Positions 4,827 through 5,350 of a stretch of 5,350 nucleotides of DNA are shown in pieces. Made by a program: the position numbers and the translations under genes. The notes beneath the pieces are model-generated. The model was not told the DNA's origin. It searched no databases and saw only the letters and a program-made list of their open reading frames with translations. Each line of letters starts with the position of its first letter. Within the stretch, counting starts at the first letter, position 1. This stretch comes from Pseudomonadota bacterium (GTDB lineage Bacteria > Pseudomonadota > Alphaproteobacteria > Rhizobiales > Rhizobiaceae): assembly GCA_023451915.1 (NCBI GenBank), contig JAEXXS010000484.1, forward strand, positions 1 through 5,350, in the 5' to 3' direction.

Positions 4827-5350
4827 ATGTCCGTCTATCAGCTTAAGTCACAATTCCAGAATTTACTGCGGCCTTTGGTGGTGCGACTTGCCCATGCCGG
4901 AGTAACCGCCAATCAAGTCACGATAGGCGCGGCGTTTGCGTCTGTCATACTTGGCGCGCTGCTTTTCTGGGGCGGCAGCGCGGTCTGGTTCGCGCTGGTG
5001 CCGGTCTGGCTTTTCCTGCGCATGGCGCTCAATGCGGTGGATGGAATGCTGGCGCGGGAGCACAACCAGAAGACTATACTCGGCGCTTATCTGAATGAGG
5101 TTGGCGATGTCGTTTCCGATGTGGCGCTCTATGCGCCATTCGCCCTTATCGCGCCCTTCTCCGGCGCGTGGATGTTCACCATCATCCTGCTTGCGGTTCT
5201 GACCGAGTTCGTCGGCGTCACGGGCGCTTCGCTGGGCGCAAGCCGCCGCTATGACGGGCCGATGGGCAAGAGCGACCGCGCCGTAGTGTTCGGGGTTCTT
5301 GGCGCGTGGATCGCAATTGACGGCGGATTGCCGGACTGGGCCTTCTGGGT
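4827..5350 (+). CDS. ynbA: CDP-alcohol phosphatidyltransferase (YnbA-like), C-terminus outside window
   Basis: Predicted inner-membrane enzyme that transfers the phosphatidyl group of CDP-diacylglycerol to an alcohol. The 174 visible residues start M-S-V-Y-Q-L-K and include L-L-R-P (13-16), V-T-A-N-Q-V-T (26-32), and the family signature D72-G-x2-A-R-x8-G86-x3-N90-x3-D94. This closely resembles E. coli YnbA as I recall it, including the N-terminal Y-Q-x-K and N-E-V-G-D-V. The canonical motif is D-x2-D-G-x2-A-R-x8-G-x3-D-x3-D; here the first and third Asp are Asn (N69, N90), while D72 and D94 remain and an extra D98 follows. Several hydrophobic helices surround the motif (about 33-48, 52-68, 94-110, 114-130). 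ATG 4827 is preceded by AAGAGA (4815-4820) at six bases; no better start is seen. It is transcribed away from the other lipid genes and shares their control region. The frame is open to the right edge. The accepting alcohol cannot be inferred. Confidence 0.88.
   Translation, partial: MSVYQLKSQFQNLLRPLVVRLAHAGVTANQVTIGAAFASVILGALLFWGGSAVWFALVPVWLFLRMALNAVDGMLAREHNQKTILGAYLNEVGDVVSDVALYAPFALIAPFSGAWMFTIILLAVLTEFVGVTGASLGASRRYDGPMGKSDRAVVFGVLGAWIAIDGGLPDWAFW

Noticed and set aside
4863..5063. Minus-strand 66-codon frame inside the phosphatidyltransferase gene
   Set aside because: Highly charged shadow with no ribosome binding site evidence, opposite a clear CDP-alcohol phosphatidyltransferase motif.

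Overview
The window holds six protein-coding genes, all for membrane-lipid chemistry. About 60% G+C by eye, dense 4-base gene overlaps and protein style suggest an alphaproteobacterium, most likely a Brucella/Ochrobactrum-type member of the Hyphomicrobiales. The host call is inference; no rRNA, tRNA or other taxonomic marker is present.

Layout. Positions 4677 down to 1 carry a five-gene minus-strand operon: (1) an alpha/beta-hydrolase fused to a SAM methyltransferase (YnbC-like, 2878-4677); (2) a membrane PAP2 phosphatase fused to a dual-specificity (Cys-X5-Arg) phosphatase (YnbD-like, 1568-2881); (3) a small unrecognised membrane protein (1146-1571); (4) a PlsC-type lysophospholipid acyltransferase (491-1144); (5) the N-terminal part of a CdsA-family CDP-diacylglycerol synthase (YnbB-like, running off the left edge). 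Junctions are GTGA, ATGA, one base, and ATGA, so translation is probably coupled throughout. A 149-base divergent intergenic region (4678-4826) follows, with a 9-base inverted repeat that looks like an operator. At 4827 a CDP-alcohol phosphatidyltransferase (YnbA-like) starts on the plus strand and runs off the right edge.

Taken together the genes match the poorly understood E. coli ynbABCD cluster, rearranged so that the ynbA-like gene is divergent, and with an acyltransferase and a small membrane protein added. The set could encode a self-contained headgroup pathway: acylate lysophosphatidate, activate phosphatidate as CDP-diacylglycerol, transfer the phosphatidyl group to an alcohol (perhaps a phospho-alcohol), remove phosphate, then methylate and/or deacylate the product. 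The lipid made is unknown. Two of the four conserved Asp residues of the phosphatidyltransferase motif are Asn, so the chemistry may differ from PgsA or PssA. No mobile element, CRISPR array, RNA gene or convincing terminator was seen.
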